From: Paramecium sonneborni
Taxonomy: Eukaryota > Ciliophora > Oligohymenophorea > Peniculida > Parameciidae
DNA: 64,000 nt
NCBI GenBank assembly: GCA_905182985.1
Contig: CAJJDN010000058.1
Coordinates: 156,039-220,038 of the forward strand
Direction: 5' to 3'
Positions within the stretch are counted from its first letter, which is position 1; each line of letters begins with the position of its first letter. The position numbers and the translations under genes were made by a program. Of the stretch, positions 35,190 through 47,660 are shown in pieces. Below the pieces are notes generated by a model. It was given only the letters and a program-made list of their open reading frames with translations, was not told where the DNA came from and searched no databases.

Positions 35190-38100
35190 ATGGTCATTTC
35201 TTCTGATTTCATTCAGGCAGCTCTCCTTAGTAGATATCAGATAACTCCAGCTGAATTCTTGAGGCCATTTTTACCTAGAAAATTGTAAAGATTGAAATTA
35301 GGTTTGAGAGAGAAGGAAAAAGAGCTTAATATAAAATTATTAGATTTAAGAGAATATGCTTCGATAGGCAATGTGAAATTAGATAAATATTCACGTAATT
35401 TGTTGGAGGATACTTAATTTGTGGATTAAGTTTAAATCTCAAGAAATTGTAGTAAACAAGTGTTAGATCAAATTTGTGAATAAAATAAAATGGCTGGATT
35501 CTAATAATTGTAATAAGTAGTAGGGGATTGTTTGGGATACTAATATCATTATAATTTTTTAGATCATCCAATTATATTATTTTATGTAGTAAGTGGATAA
35601 GAGAGAAATTTAATAGAAGAAATTCATAGAATAAGAAATGAATCAAATAGTTTAATAAAGATGATATTTAAAAATAATTTAAGCGATTTAGAAATGTTAA
35701 GCAAAGTCATAATAATATTAAATGATGCTTAAGAAGTAGTATAATATGAATCTTTGGATTTGATTTTCAAAGAATTTGGTAAGTTTCGAGCTTACGCTTT
35801 AAAATACAATCTACCAAATTCAATAGAACAAACTCATTGGTTTAGATTTGCATATTAAAGATATAATTATGATGGGGAAGTACCTAAACATCCTTTAGGA
35901 ATTTTAGATGAATAATGGACTAAAATATATCGATAAGTAATTGAGGAAGTTATATTATAATAAACCATAGTGATTTTAGAAAAATAAATAAATATTTAGA
36001 CCCAACAATATTTAGAAATGAAATAGAAAACATTTGACACATTTTTGACAAGTATTTTTAATACAAGAACAGGATAATAAAATGAAACTGAATATAAAAT
36101 GACTTAAAGAGAGTAACTCTTGAGATTTTTAGGAGATAATCATTATTTAATGAATGATTATGAAAGTGCTGCTACTTATTATAAAGCATTAATATCTGAA
36201 CTTAAAAATAATAAGACTAATACTACAATTGCCACTTTAAATGCCACTGAATATTATTTATATTCACGTTTATTAGCATAGTAGAAGATAGATAATATTA
36301 AGAATATATTTGAAGAAATCTAAGTTGGTTATCATAAAATTGTTCATTTCCCATATATGTTAAGAGTTATGTTTTTTTATATTATCACAATTCATATGTT
36401 TGGAAAATATAATAGAGAATAAATCTATTTTCTTTTTAGATTTCATCGCTATTTTAAAGATTTAGAAAGCAATACAAAAAAGGATTATTTTGTAGTTTAT
36501 TAAATTTTAGTTTTTGAATAGATTGCATTTATTCATTTAAGATTAGATCCTCCAGAATTTAGAAAATTTGCACATAATTTAACTTTAGTTGCTAATAAGT
36601 ATGAATCTGAGAATTTTAAAAAACATGCATTAAGATGCTTTAAAATAGTTGAATCATTATATTAACAATCTAAATGGATTCCATTATTATTTTGGTTGGA
36701 AGGACATATAGGAGTTAATTGTTTAGAGAATCAAAGAATTTAAGAAGCTATTGATTCATTTAAATTGGCATTTAATTAATTAAATGAAAGATAGCCAATT
36801 GAATTACATAATTAATTAGTTGTTGATTGGAAAAAAGCATATACTTCAATTGAATAACTTTAAGATTATAGAAATAAATATTTTACTTAATCTAATGCTA
36901 GTTTAAAAATTCCTATTGTAAAAGGACCTGTAGATATATTAACACATGGTTAAGATGTACTTGATTCTATAGTTCTTACTAATATTAAATAGAAATATAA
37001 GAATTTATGGAATACAGTTTCAAAAAATGAATCTTTTTTTGAAGATGCATCTATCCGAAGTTTTGATTCCCTCTATTTGGAAGAAAGAATAGCATGTTTC
37101 AATAAAATTCCCTGTATAATAAATTTTGAAAAGATTTCAGATATTGTAGAAAAGATTAATAAATTTGGTAGATAATGTTTTGCTGAAGATACATTAACTT
37201 TAAGGTTTTTTATAAATTTACCTTTGAAAGTGCCTAGTTACATTAATGGTTTATAAGTAATTTATGAATTTTATACAATAAAAGAGAATATTTTAGATTT
37301 GGATACAAATAATGAGAAAGAATATGAACTAAAAAAACTCTCTAGTTTAGAAGTGAAAGATATTCCTTTTTAGAGAGCAGTTTAAGAATATATTGAAGTA
37401 TCTATAACACCTCCATAAGCAGGATACTTGATTATAAGAGGATTATAATGGAATTTTATAAATATTCCTGCATAATTATTAATTAATTATGATACAAAAG
37501 ATTAATCAAAAAAGAAGAGTGTAAATTTTTACAACAAATTTAGAGTGTTTCCTAAATTTATTCCAATAGAGATAGAGTATTATACAAAACCGGTGATAGC
37601 ATATGGTGAAATAAGACCAATATTATTTAAATTTACAAATAAGAATCCTGAAGAGATTGTAATTCATATAACTCCAATAATTCCATATCATTTTGGTTTT
37701 GAAGAGAAGAAAATAATACTAAGTGCATTTTAAGTCTTGGAATATTAATTTTATTTGAGATGTAGTTTTTAGGAAGAATTTGTAGGATAATTATTATTTA
37801 AGTATTAATAAGGATAGAGTGGTGGAATACGAATATAAAAATTAGAGATTCCAATGAAAGTGGATCCTAGTTTCAAAATATCATTATAAACAGATCTGAT
37901 AGTTGACTATTGGAAATTTACATTATAAGTTTAAGATTATTTTGGAGGAAAGGGTAATCTAAGATTTGATAGAATACTTTGTTTAAATGAGAATTGGAAA
38001 TATTTTGATGTTCCATATTAATCAAGTGGAGATCCATTTCTATTGACAACATTTAAATTAAAAAAAATATAAACTAAAGATTATAGATTTGAAGAATATC

Positions 38101-38775
38101 AAAATAGATTAAAAGAAAGATTTTATAGAGAAGGGGATAATTTTAATGAAATAATTTTAAGTAATTAAGAGATTCCTGAAGATGTTGCATTAGATTTTGT
38201 AAATTTGGATATATAGCATTATTTCAATGTTTTCTATTAGAGATTATCTAATTAGAGAATGGAAGAATTTCCTTTGTTTGTAATAGCAAGATGGACATAT
38301 AGAGATGAAGATGAAATAATTTATGGATTACATGAATTGCCAGTTTTATAATAAAATTATCTGCATAAAGATGTAAAAGAATTTCCGATGTCTTTTTCTA
38401 TATCTGCTCCATTCGAAGTTTAATAGTAAAATATGATAACAATGGTTCCAATTAAGATAAGTTTTAAAAATACAAAGTATATTGAACCTATTAGTTTTAC
38501 TGTTACTTTGTTTAATGGAGATGAACCTTTAAAGTATAATAATATAATTAATAAGGTCAATTAATGACATTTAATAGCCATTTTTTTTATGGGAAGGAAT
38601 CTTAAAACATTAAATCACTTTGAAACCTTAAGAAATGAAAATTTTGAATTTAGAAGTAGTATTTACTGATAAAGGAGTTTATGATTTGAGTAGATTTAGG
38701 TTAACAATGCATAACAAATAATAAAACGAATATTATTCAATTGATCATGAAGCAGTTATAATAAAAATTATATGA
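35190..38775 (+). CDS. TRAPPC8: TRAPP complex subunit 8 (Trs85-like)
   Basis: 1187 aa with a single 22-nt intron (38556-38577). The N-terminal MVISSDFIQAALLSRYQITP and AEFLRPF segment and the HPIILFYVVSGQERNLIEEI region fit the Trs85/TRAPPC8 family. A TPR-like helical middle follows (NDYESAATYYKALISELK, RFAHNLTLVANKYE-like helices). The C-terminal beta-rich part includes PFQRAVQEYIEVSITPPQAG and an Ig-like tail (FRLTMHNKQQN). It is the scaffold subunit that targets TRAPP to membranes and autophagy sites. The last exon lies within the segment repeated after the N at 39747. Confidence 0.82.
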
Positions 38776-38799
38776 GATATATTAATAAATAATAATAAT

Positions 38800-39479
38800 A
38801 TGTCAAAAAAAGGAAATAAAAAAAAAGGAGGTGATGATGGAGAGAGAGAAGAAGAGGAAAAAGTTATGGTATTAGAACATAAATGTAGAGCTCTCTAAAC
38901 AAGATTTGGTAGATTTTATAATTTAAATCTAGTTGAGGAATAAGAAAGAGGAGATAAAGCTAAAGCAGCTGAAAATGAAATCAGAGCTAGAGTAATGGAA
39001 ATGGAAAATGATCTTAAAAAAGAAAAAGATAAATTATTTTGCATTGTGTATTATATTATTTTATGATCTAATTTAGATCTGATATGACTAGGTAATATAA
39101 ATAAATGTAAGAAGAATTACTAAAATAAATTACTGATTTAAGATCTACTGATGTTGAAAAAGAAGAAATTATTAGTAAATATTTAAATTCAACTATTTAG
39201 AGAATAAAGAATAATATATCTAAGATATGGTTAAGGATTATGAATATAGATTAAAAAAAAAGGATGATGAAATTAGTGAACTAAAAAGAAAAATTGAAGA
39301 AATGTCAGCTGAATTTGCTAGAATGCTAAAAGTATAACCTTTAAATTAAATTTTTAAAGGACACTCTTGATAAAATGTAAGAGAGAATACAATTGGCTTA
39401 ATGGGACAATGATACTGATCCTCAAATCATGAAAAAAATTAAAGACATTGCTGGCATGTAAACTCATCAATAAAATTGA
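38800..39479 (+). CDS. Dynein regulatory complex subunit 12-like coiled-coil protein
   Basis: 198 aa after introns of 29, 26 and 28 nt. It opens with a Lys/Gly/Glu-rich head (MSKKGNKKKGGDDGEREEEE), followed by continuous coiled coil: ALQTRFGRFYNLNLVEEQER, MTRQYKQMQEELLKQITDL, DEISELKRKIEEMSAEFA. It ends with DTLDKMQERIQLAQWDND. This follows the CCDC153/DRC12 pattern of the nexin-dynein regulatory complex in motile cilia. An identical copy lies at 40007-40686 in the duplicated segment. Confidence 0.75.
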
Positions 39480-39522
39480 TTTCATAGTATATATTTATAC
39501 ATATAAATTTTATTGATCTCCA

Positions 39523-39746
39523 ATGAATGCCATTCCTTTTGCTAACAATATTGATTGTAACTTTTTAATATATATCACAAAGATCGATCACTACCCTAAA
39601 ATACATTCCCTATTAGAAATTCAGGTAGAAATGCTACATAACAATCTCCTTAAAGGCATCCAAAAAGGTTTTATAATTTCTCTATTATTGCTTAGGGAAT
39701 TCGATTATAGACTTATTTAACCCAAAACTTAAAATCTCAATTCTTC
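39523..39746 (+). other. Truncated duplicate of the MORN gene start
   Basis: The same as 40730-40953. It ends at the N at 39747 and is an artefact of the duplicated segment. Confidence 0.88.
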
Positions 39747-39747
39747 N

Positions 39748-39982
39748 AATATAATTAATAAGGTCAATTAATGACATTTAATAGCCATTTTTTTTATGGG
39801 AAGGAATCTTAAAACATTAAATCACTTTGAAACCTTAAGAAATGAAAATTTTGAATTTAGAAGTAGTATTTACTGATAAAGGAGTTTATGATTTGAGTAG
39901 ATTTAGGTTAACAATGCATAACAAATAATAAAACGAATATTATTCAATTGATCATGAAGCAGTTATAATAAAAATTATATGA
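39748..39982 (+). other. Duplicate of the TRAPPC8 3' end
   Basis: The same as 38541-38775, including the 22-nt intron and the TGA. It lacks the upstream gene because of the N. Confidence 0.88.
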
Positions 39983-40006
39983 GATATATTAATAAATAAT
40001 AATAAT

Positions 40007-40686
40007 ATGTCAAAAAAAGGAAATAAAAAAAAAGGAGGTGATGATGGAGAGAGAGAAGAAGAGGAAAAAGTTATGGTATTAGAACATAAATGTAGAGCTC
40101 TCTAAACAAGATTTGGTAGATTTTATAATTTAAATCTAGTTGAGGAATAAGAAAGAGGAGATAAAGCTAAAGCAGCTGAAAATGAAATCAGAGCTAGAGT
40201 AATGGAAATGGAAAATGATCTTAAAAAAGAAAAAGATAAATTATTTTGCATTGTGTATTATATTATTTTATGATCTAATTTAGATCTGATATGACTAGGT
40301 AATATAAATAAATGTAAGAAGAATTACTAAAATAAATTACTGATTTAAGATCTACTGATGTTGAAAAAGAAGAAATTATTAGTAAATATTTAAATTCAAC
40401 TATTTAGAGAATAAAGAATAATATATCTAAGATATGGTTAAGGATTATGAATATAGATTAAAAAAAAAGGATGATGAAATTAGTGAACTAAAAAGAAAAA
40501 TTGAAGAAATGTCAGCTGAATTTGCTAGAATGCTAAAAGTATAACCTTTAAATTAAATTTTTAAAGGACACTCTTGATAAAATGTAAGAGAGAATACAAT
40601 TGGCTTAATGGGACAATGATACTGATCCTCAAATCATGAAAAAAATTAAAGACATTGCTGGCATGTAAACTCATCAATAAAATTGA
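40007..40686 (+). other. Second copy of the DRC12-like gene
   Basis: Identical to 38800-39479, inside the duplicated segment. It probably represents one real gene. Confidence 0.88.
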
Positions 40687-40729
40687 TTTCATAGTATATA
40701 TTTATACATATAAATTTTATTGATCTCCA

Positions 40730-41332
40730 ATGAATGCCATTCCTTTTGCTAACAATATTGATTGTAACTTTTTAATATATATCACAAAGATCGATCACTA
40801 CCCTAAAATACATTCCCTATTAGAAATTCAGGTAGAAATGCTACATAACAATCTCCTTAAAGGCATCCAAAAAGGTTTTATAATTTCTCTATTATTGCTT
40901 AGGGAATTCGATTATAGACTTATTTAACCCAAAACTTAAAATCTCAATTCTTCATCTCAATCATTATCAAGACTTAGATCAGATACTCCAATTACTATTC
41001 GAGGATCAAATTATCGTTACGTTGGTTAAATAAATGGCAATTAAAAAGAGGGATTTGGTTCATATTTTACAAATGAACTTGAATATGAAGGTGAATGGCG
41101 TAACAATGTTTATCATGGATTCGGAAAATTATACTAAGATGGAAAGTTATCTTATCAAGGATAATTCCAAAATGGACTTAAAAATGGGGCTGGTATTGAA
41201 TATTTTGATGCTGGCTCTTATTTTGTAGGTAATTTTGAAAATAATCAAAAAAATGGGATTGGAACTCTTTACAACAAAAATGAAAAATTATAAGGCATGT
41301 GGGAAAATGATAAATTAGTCGAGAAATATTGA
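40730..41332 (+). CDS. MORN-repeat protein, 200 aa
   Basis: Intronless. The first 110 residues are not repetitive (MNAIPFANNIDCNFLIYITK). MORN repeats follow: YRYVGQINGNQKEGFGSYF, YEGEWRNNVYHGFGKLY, YQGQFQNGLKNGAGIEYF, YFVGNFENNQKNGIGTLY. MORN repeats bind membranes or other proteins and are frequent in ciliary and cortical proteins. It follows the DRC12-like gene by 43 bp and precedes the kinase-like gene by 24 bp on the same strand. Confidence 0.88.
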
Positions 41333-41356
41333 CTATTATTTTTATTAACTTATTAA

Positions 41357-42298
41357 ATGGATATTCCAAAATAATTATTAGTCTTCATCAATCCAGCTAG
41401 TGGAAAAGGACATGCTTTAAAAGAATGGAACAAAGCAAAACCAATTCTTGATAAATTCAATGTAAAATATCAAATCATTATGACATAATATTAAAATCAT
41501 TGTCATGATTATTTATTGAAAGAAGATCTCTCAAATATATATGGAGTTGTACTTGTATCAGGAGATGGGTTACCACATGAAGCTATTAATGCTTTATATG
41601 CAAGAGAAGATTGGGAAAAGATATCATAATAAATAACAATTGGAGTCCTACCTGGTGGGAGTGGGAATGCATTTGCAAAAACATTGACAAAAATATCATA
41701 ATTAGAATGTAATTCTGAGAGTTGTGCACTTTTAATCGCAAAAGGAATTACAAGATAAATGGATTTAATTTTATTAGAAATGCCTTAGAAGAAAGTAGTT
41801 TCTTTCCTTTCCTTGGCATATGCTTTCATTTCTGAAGTAGATTTAGGATCTGAATCACTAAGATTTTTGGGAGGAGCTAGATTTGATATTTATGGTACAT
41901 GGAGAGCTTTATTTTAAAAAAAATACGAAGCAAAATACAATAATTAGTAGATTATGTTTAGGTATTTTTTAGCTTAGAAGATACCTTATATAAGTGATAA
42001 TTATTTATCAGGACCTGCTGCTAAAATTGATGATGGTTTTATTGATGTATAATATCTTGAGGCAGGAGATTGGTCATAATTAGTTAAATTGTCATTAAAA
42101 TAATATGATGGTAGTCATGTTGAGATTGATGAATAAGGCAATGTAAAGCCAAAAGGCAATTGGAAATATGAAAAAGTAAAAGAATACACTTTTGAACCTA
42201 TCACTAATTGTCCATTGAGTATAGATGGAGAAAGATACCCTCCACAACCTGTTAAAGCCAAAGTATTAAATAAAATTTTGAAAGTATTTTGTTATTGA
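41357..42298 (+). CDS. Sphingosine kinase-like lipid kinase (DAGK catalytic fold)
   Basis: 313 aa, intronless. The three nucleotide-binding signatures of the family are all present: LVFINPASGKGHA, VVLVSGDGLPHEAINALYA and GVLPGGSGNAFAKTL. Later family blocks are DDGFIDVQYLEAG and CPLSIDGERYPPQPVKAKVL. It is likely to phosphorylate sphingosine or a related long-chain base using ATP. It lacks the large insertions and membrane-binding extensions of animal sphingosine kinases, so it is a compact soluble form. It converges with the WD40 gene 24 bp away. Confidence 0.92.
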
Positions 42299-42322
42299 AA
42301 GAAAATTCTTTTAATTAAAAAC

Positions 42323-45300
42323 TCATTTATTTTTTCCCTTGATTTACTCTAACAAGACTTTTGAGTAATTTTCAAACACTTCTTTACTGCAATTAATCAC
42401 TATCTTTTCTAATATTTATTAAAAATAATTTTTTACTTATGTCTTCCTCACTCAATTGTGCTTAAGATTACTCCATAATTCGATTAGTTTATTGTTCTTA
42501 TTGTTCTTATTTTCTGATTAATTATATAGACTTTTATAAATTATTCAAATCATCATCTATTTCCCTCAATACAGTATCTTTAACTTATTGATCTTTTATT
42601 TGATTTAATAAGTTTGATAAATCTAATAATTCCACTTAAATTTATCTAATGTGACATCTTGCTAAATTAGTTTATTAAAAGATCTAAAATAATTTGAAAT
42701 TTTTACATATTATTGTGTAGGATCAACTGTTTATTGTTAATATTATTAATCATAAGCATACGAACTATTCAAGTTTATAGAATCTTTTGATATGGGACCT
42801 ATAATTTATTTAATATGATCTTTTGTTTAAGTAATATTATTAATTTATAAGCTTGACTCTGTTGGAATAAACTACTTATTTTACAATGCTTAATAATCAG
42901 TATAAGAATTAAGATTAGAATGTATTTAGCTATTAATTATCTATGTATCTTATTCATTCCTTTTTGTTTCTATTTATATAGTATCTCTTTGGGTTTAATC
43001 TATTTAACTTTCTTGAGTTACTAAAGTTTATTATTAAATCTCATGCTTTTTATTTAATTGTTTTAATTTATCTTATTTAATTTCATCTCTTGTTCTTTTT
43101 TTTTATGCTTGACTATCTACACTTTAACTTCTTGAAGTTTGTTAATATTATGATTTTTCATAAAAGAAATTTAATTGGCTTTATTCTTCAAGTTGATTAA
43201 CTTCTTAAATTGTTTCTTAGTTATTGTGAACCTAATATTTAATTTATTATTTTTCATTAACTTTGTTAAGGTTATTTTAAACTATTTATAATTGATTTTG
43301 TATAGTTTTTATGTCTTCCTTATCAAATTTTTAATCTTTATAATTGAATTAAGAATTTCCCAATGGAGAAAGTGCATTTTCTACTTATTTAGAAGATTTT
43401 GGGTCCATTTCGTTTTCTGATTCAAATTTGAATAATTCTACTTATTCTTCCTCTTATTTTTAACTTTGGTATTGTTATTATTATTATTACTATTATTTAT
43501 TATTGTTTAAGAAACCTCTTAATTCATCTTCTATCCATAAACTGTTAATAGTCCATTCTTTTGAGCTCTTTAAATCTTATTAAGCAAAAACCTACTTTAA
43601 TTTCTTTCCTATTAGACCCAATTACTTTTTTTTAAATACTTTATTTAATTTCCAAATAATTATACAACCTTCATGACCAGCCGTAATGAAATGTTTATTA
43701 TCCATAGCAAATCCCATTGATGTTAATTGATCATGCTAGAATTTTTAGATTAATTCAAATTTATTATTATATATTTTGATATTCTTATCAGAATATGTAG
43801 CAATTTGGAGACAATTCTAATCATCCTTACTATAAAGAAGAATTTTTGAATTAGCATCAGTTTCAAAAGATTATTTCAACTTACCAGTTGGTATGTCATA
43901 GATAGATATTTTTTTTTCTAAGCAAATATACAAATTATTGAAACTAACATCCATCGAATATATTTTAGAGATTTATTCTTAATGATATATTTTAAATTTC
44001 TATCCATTAAACTCTCTAAATATAATGGCCTTATCTAATCCACAGCTTATAAGTTTATTTTTACTAAATTTAACACAAGTAACTGAACTAGTATGATCTT
44101 CAAGAGATCCAATTTTTTAGAATTGGTCATCATAAACATTAATAATACGATCTCTTGATCCAGTAGCAAGTAAATCAATATATTCAGAGAAATCAAGAGT
44201 AGTGATATCTTGATCATGAGCTTAAATTTACTTATACAATGTAAAAGTTTAAGTAGAGAATATTCTCAAAATTCCAGCTGAATCTCCACATGCTAAATAA
44301 TTTCCATCTTTGGAAACTCTGACACATCTAATTTATAGCTATGCTTGTTAATTTGCTTTGAAATGTTGATATTGATCTCCAATATATATAATTTTTGAGA
44401 GATACTTACAATAAGCATTTCTTCTAAGACCCAGAGGTTATTCTTCATAAATATGCCATATTCTTAATGTTTGATCAGAGGATGCTGTAACAAAGAATGT
44501 AGCTTCAATTGATGATTATTAGGTCATTATTTATAAGTCATTGATGCTAGCACTATGATTAAGAAAAGAGCGTTTTACTACTATCTTTTCAAAATTACCT
44601 ATATCCCATAAAAACATAGTTCGATCACTATATGCAGCAACTAAATAATTTTAATAGATTTAGACAGCTAAACAATCTGCAAATTGATCACCTTAAACTT
44701 TGAGTTTTGTGACTCCTTTCTCTATATTATAATTTCCAAGATTAGGAGGTTTTGAAAGTGTTACTATATGTTACATATTCAAATTAAAAATTCTTATTAT
44801 TGCATCAGAACAACCTGTGATAAGATAATTAGAATGACTTGTTAAGGAATAAGAATTAGTAGCTTTAAGATCCATCCATTTTTCGAATTATTTAGTTTGT
44901 AAAGAAAATACAGTAATTAATGAATCAAATGTTAATGCAAAAACTGAATATTGAGTAACGTGAATATCAATAAAGTTTTTATACATGAACTGTTCATTCA
45001 ATTGGAATGGTTTAGGATCCATCATATTATCATATGCAATAATACTTCCATCATTTTTAAATTACCAATATTTTAAATGTCCTTAACCAGCACTTATCAA
45101 GAGTCTTCCGTTATCATTAAATCTTATTGTATTAACAGGTTTTGATAATTTGTTCACTGTTAATTTAATACCCTAGGTCCAATCCCAGACAAATAAACCT
45201 TTATCAGGTTCAGAACCTAAAGACACCAAATAAGGTTTAACAGGAGATTCTACTATTTAGGTAATTCCAAATTTATGTCCTTTTAATTATTAACTAATAT

Positions 45301-45553
45301 TAATCTCTCGTTCATCTGTCAATTTAAATATATTAACTGCAGGATTCTTAGTTGCTTACTCTCCTGTAAACACATGAGTACCATCTCTTGATATAAGGAT
45401 GGCATGTACTTAAGCTTTCCCAATCAAATATTTTTCTTATTAATTTTCTTTGTATGAGTAATATACTACTATTGAACCTGCTGCATAAGCTAGATTTTCT
45501 TAGATTGATATTTAATGTTTTTATGTGACTGACATTCCTATAATGTAATTCAT
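42323..45553 (-). CDS. WD40-repeat protein of the MAPKBP1/WDR62 type
   Basis: 1059 aa with two introns (23 and 28 nt) near the 3' end. Two beta-propellers of WD40 repeats fill the first 650 residues, for example VSLGSEPDKGLFVWDW, AAYSDRTMFLWDI, FFVTASSDQTLRIW, LACGDSAGILRIF and LATGSRDRIINVY. The linker CKYLSKIIYIGDQYQHFK is typical of MAPKBP1/WDR62. The C-terminal third is Gln-rich and helical (LLDLSNLLNQIKDQQVK). Relatives act at centrosomes and basal bodies and scaffold JNK signalling. Ortholog status within the family is not resolved. Confidence 0.85.
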
Positions 45554-45743
45554 TTTGAAATTTAAAATTAAATACTATAAATTTTTATACTCACTCAAAT
45601 TAATTAGTAATGAATTTAACTATTGATGGAAAATAAAAAGTGAACTAATTTCTTAGATTGCTTAAGATCTTCTCACATCCCTTAATCATCTGTGATTATC
45701 AAAGTATGTGTACATAATCATTTTAGAAATGTAATTTTCAGAA

Positions 45744-46895
45744 ATGCCAGAGAATCAGTTCTTCAATGATTTTAATAAAACTGATTCTCCTGCTTTTTTT
45801 GCCTAATTAGACAGTGATTTCTTTACTCAATTCCAAACCTAAATTAGAGAAAATCATCTTTTATTTACTTAATTACACTTTTCTAACATAGAATTGTAGT
45901 CTGAAGCAGCTATTCTTAATTCATAATTAAAGTATATATGTTCATATATACCGACTGATATCATATACAGATCAATTAAACCATTAATCAAATCTTAAAT
46001 AAAACAAATTAAACTATCATTTGCTTACATGATATCAGATTCTTATTAAGATGACAAAAAAATTTAGTTACAATTTATGGTTGGAACCTATTCAGAAGAT
46101 GGTTATTTTACTATCACTAAACCTATTTCATAGTTAACTCCTAGAATATTTGAATTACCTAACTTATAAAATCATTTGATTAGTTTCAATCATTTGACTT
46201 GTAAAACTATTCTTTCACAAATGAAATCACACTCTATTTAAATGCTTTTTAGTAGAAATTTTATCTAATTTAATCCTATTTCTTTTGACTCAGAATTAGT
46301 TGAAATTTAAGCTAATTCTTTTACTCATTATGATTAAAACTATATTGAAAATTTATATGGTGAATTGAAAACATAATTGATATATTCCAGAACATTCAAT
46401 CCTATCTTTAATTTTAGTCAGAAATACAAATTAGATTGTTCCATTTATATTAGTCCTTCAAGATAATTTACTAATAAAAATGCCATTTTCTATTTCGTTT
46501 ATAATTAATAACATTTACAATTATGTAGTAGATAATAAGTTAATCTAAATAATTAAAGTAAACCTTAAGCTAAAATCTTTCATCATACAGATTTTCTTAA
46601 AGATATTTAATTTATTCAAAGTAATATTAAAAAGAAAACTACCGATTTATAGATTACCACTACTCATCATAAAAATTCCTCATCTTTTAATTATGATGAT
46701 CCTCCAATTAAAATGGCTTGCTCTGATGTTATGAATAGCAACACAAAAATATTTAATCAACAAGAACCTTTGTTATTTGTGCCTCCTAAAGTAACTGGAT
46801 CTATAAGTTAAGCTATTTAAGACTTTATGACAAGATAATCTTGTTAATAACTTAGTTTGAATTCTTAAAAATTTTCAAAAAGTTTTCAGAACTGA
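45744..46895 (+). CDS. Hypothetical protein, 383 aa
   Basis: Intronless ORF starting MPENQFFNDFNKTDSPAFFA. The centre has YTPTDIIYRSIKPLIKSQI-like and LQFMVGTYSEDGYFTITKP blocks. The second half is Asn/Ser/Gln-rich and ends SCQQLSLNSQKFSKSFQN. I do not recognise a family. It is divergently transcribed from the WD40 gene across a 190-bp spacer. Confidence 0.72.
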
Positions 46896-46965
46896 AGAAT
46901 TATATTTTATTTTGAATTATTATAAAAATAGTACTACAATACACAAATAAAAAGTCAAAAAATTT

Positions 46966-47214
46966 TCATATAAATGAGCATGAATTAGTTAAATCTTTTA
47001 AAGCCGATTTTAATTTCTTGTATTTTTCCAACAAGTAATTTTCAAAATCAGTTCTAATAATTATTTTTTCCACTTTCAATTATCGATTAACTTTGATCTC
47101 CTTTGGAGTATAATTAAATTCCTTCCAATTTTCAACAATGTGAACTATGTGTTATTCACTGAATTAAACTGATTTTTTTGATTAGCTGATACCATTTATT
47201 GAATTGTTTGGCAT
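46966..47214 (-). CDS. Small protein with a PP1-docking (RVxF-type) motif
   Basis: 82 aa, intronless, start at 47214. After a short polar head it reads SKKSVQFSEQHIVHIVENWK, then EFNYTPKEIKVNRQ and a basic C-terminal helix (NYLLEKYKKLKSALKDL). KSVQF fits the [KR]-x-V-x-F consensus by which regulators bind protein phosphatase 1. The size and intrinsically polar composition fit a small PP1 inhibitor or targeting subunit. The motif is short and the functional link is inferred. Confidence 0.65.
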
Positions 47215-47660
47215 TTTTAACTATTCTTTTTCTAGTATATTTAAATTAATTAATACTTAGAATTCTTTGTTCCGAAAAATATTTAAACCCTAATTAAATA
47301 AATAGCACTATTAAATTCTTAATAAATTTATAATATTTATAATATAAAATACACAAAATTAAAAAGTTGTGCAATTAATCAAGGCTGATCATATATATAT
47401 ATTTCTTCTAATTTTCAATGATTATGAAATTATTATCTTATTTTACAATCTATTCATTATTGAAATTATTTTCCAAACATATAGAAAAACTATATTTTTT
47501 CTAATACTCTACTTTTAACTACTTTATCTATTTTGAAACCTTTCTCTGATCCAAAAGAAGAATTTTTACTAAATTTGAGTTTATATGTTTGAATATGATC
47601 TACAGATTATCATTTATATTTAATATTTATATAATTATCCAAAAGTCAAAATAAATTATA
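47215..47660. other. Spacer with possible last exon of the FHA gene
   Basis: AT-rich. On the minus strand about 47454-47594 there is coding-like sequence (FSKNSSFGSEKGFKIDKVVK) in the same frame as the FHA gene but separated from it by three TGA codons. A 66-nt GT...TAG intron would join it and move the stop to 47454. Otherwise nothing is seen. Confidence 0.4.

Larger units (their letters stand above)
38541..40953. repeat. Direct duplication of 1206 bp around a single N (assembly join)
   Basis: Positions 38541-39746 recur at 39748-40953 with N at 39747. The segment contains the 3' end of TRAPPC8, all of the DRC12-like gene and the 5' part of a MORN gene. The left copy joins TRAPPC8 and the right copy joins the MORN gene, so one merged copy gives an ordinary gene order. 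Confidence 0.94.

Noticed and set aside
38800..40686. Tandem duplicated DRC12-like genes
   Set aside because: The copies and their flanks are identical up to the N, so an unmerged contig overlap is the simpler explanation.
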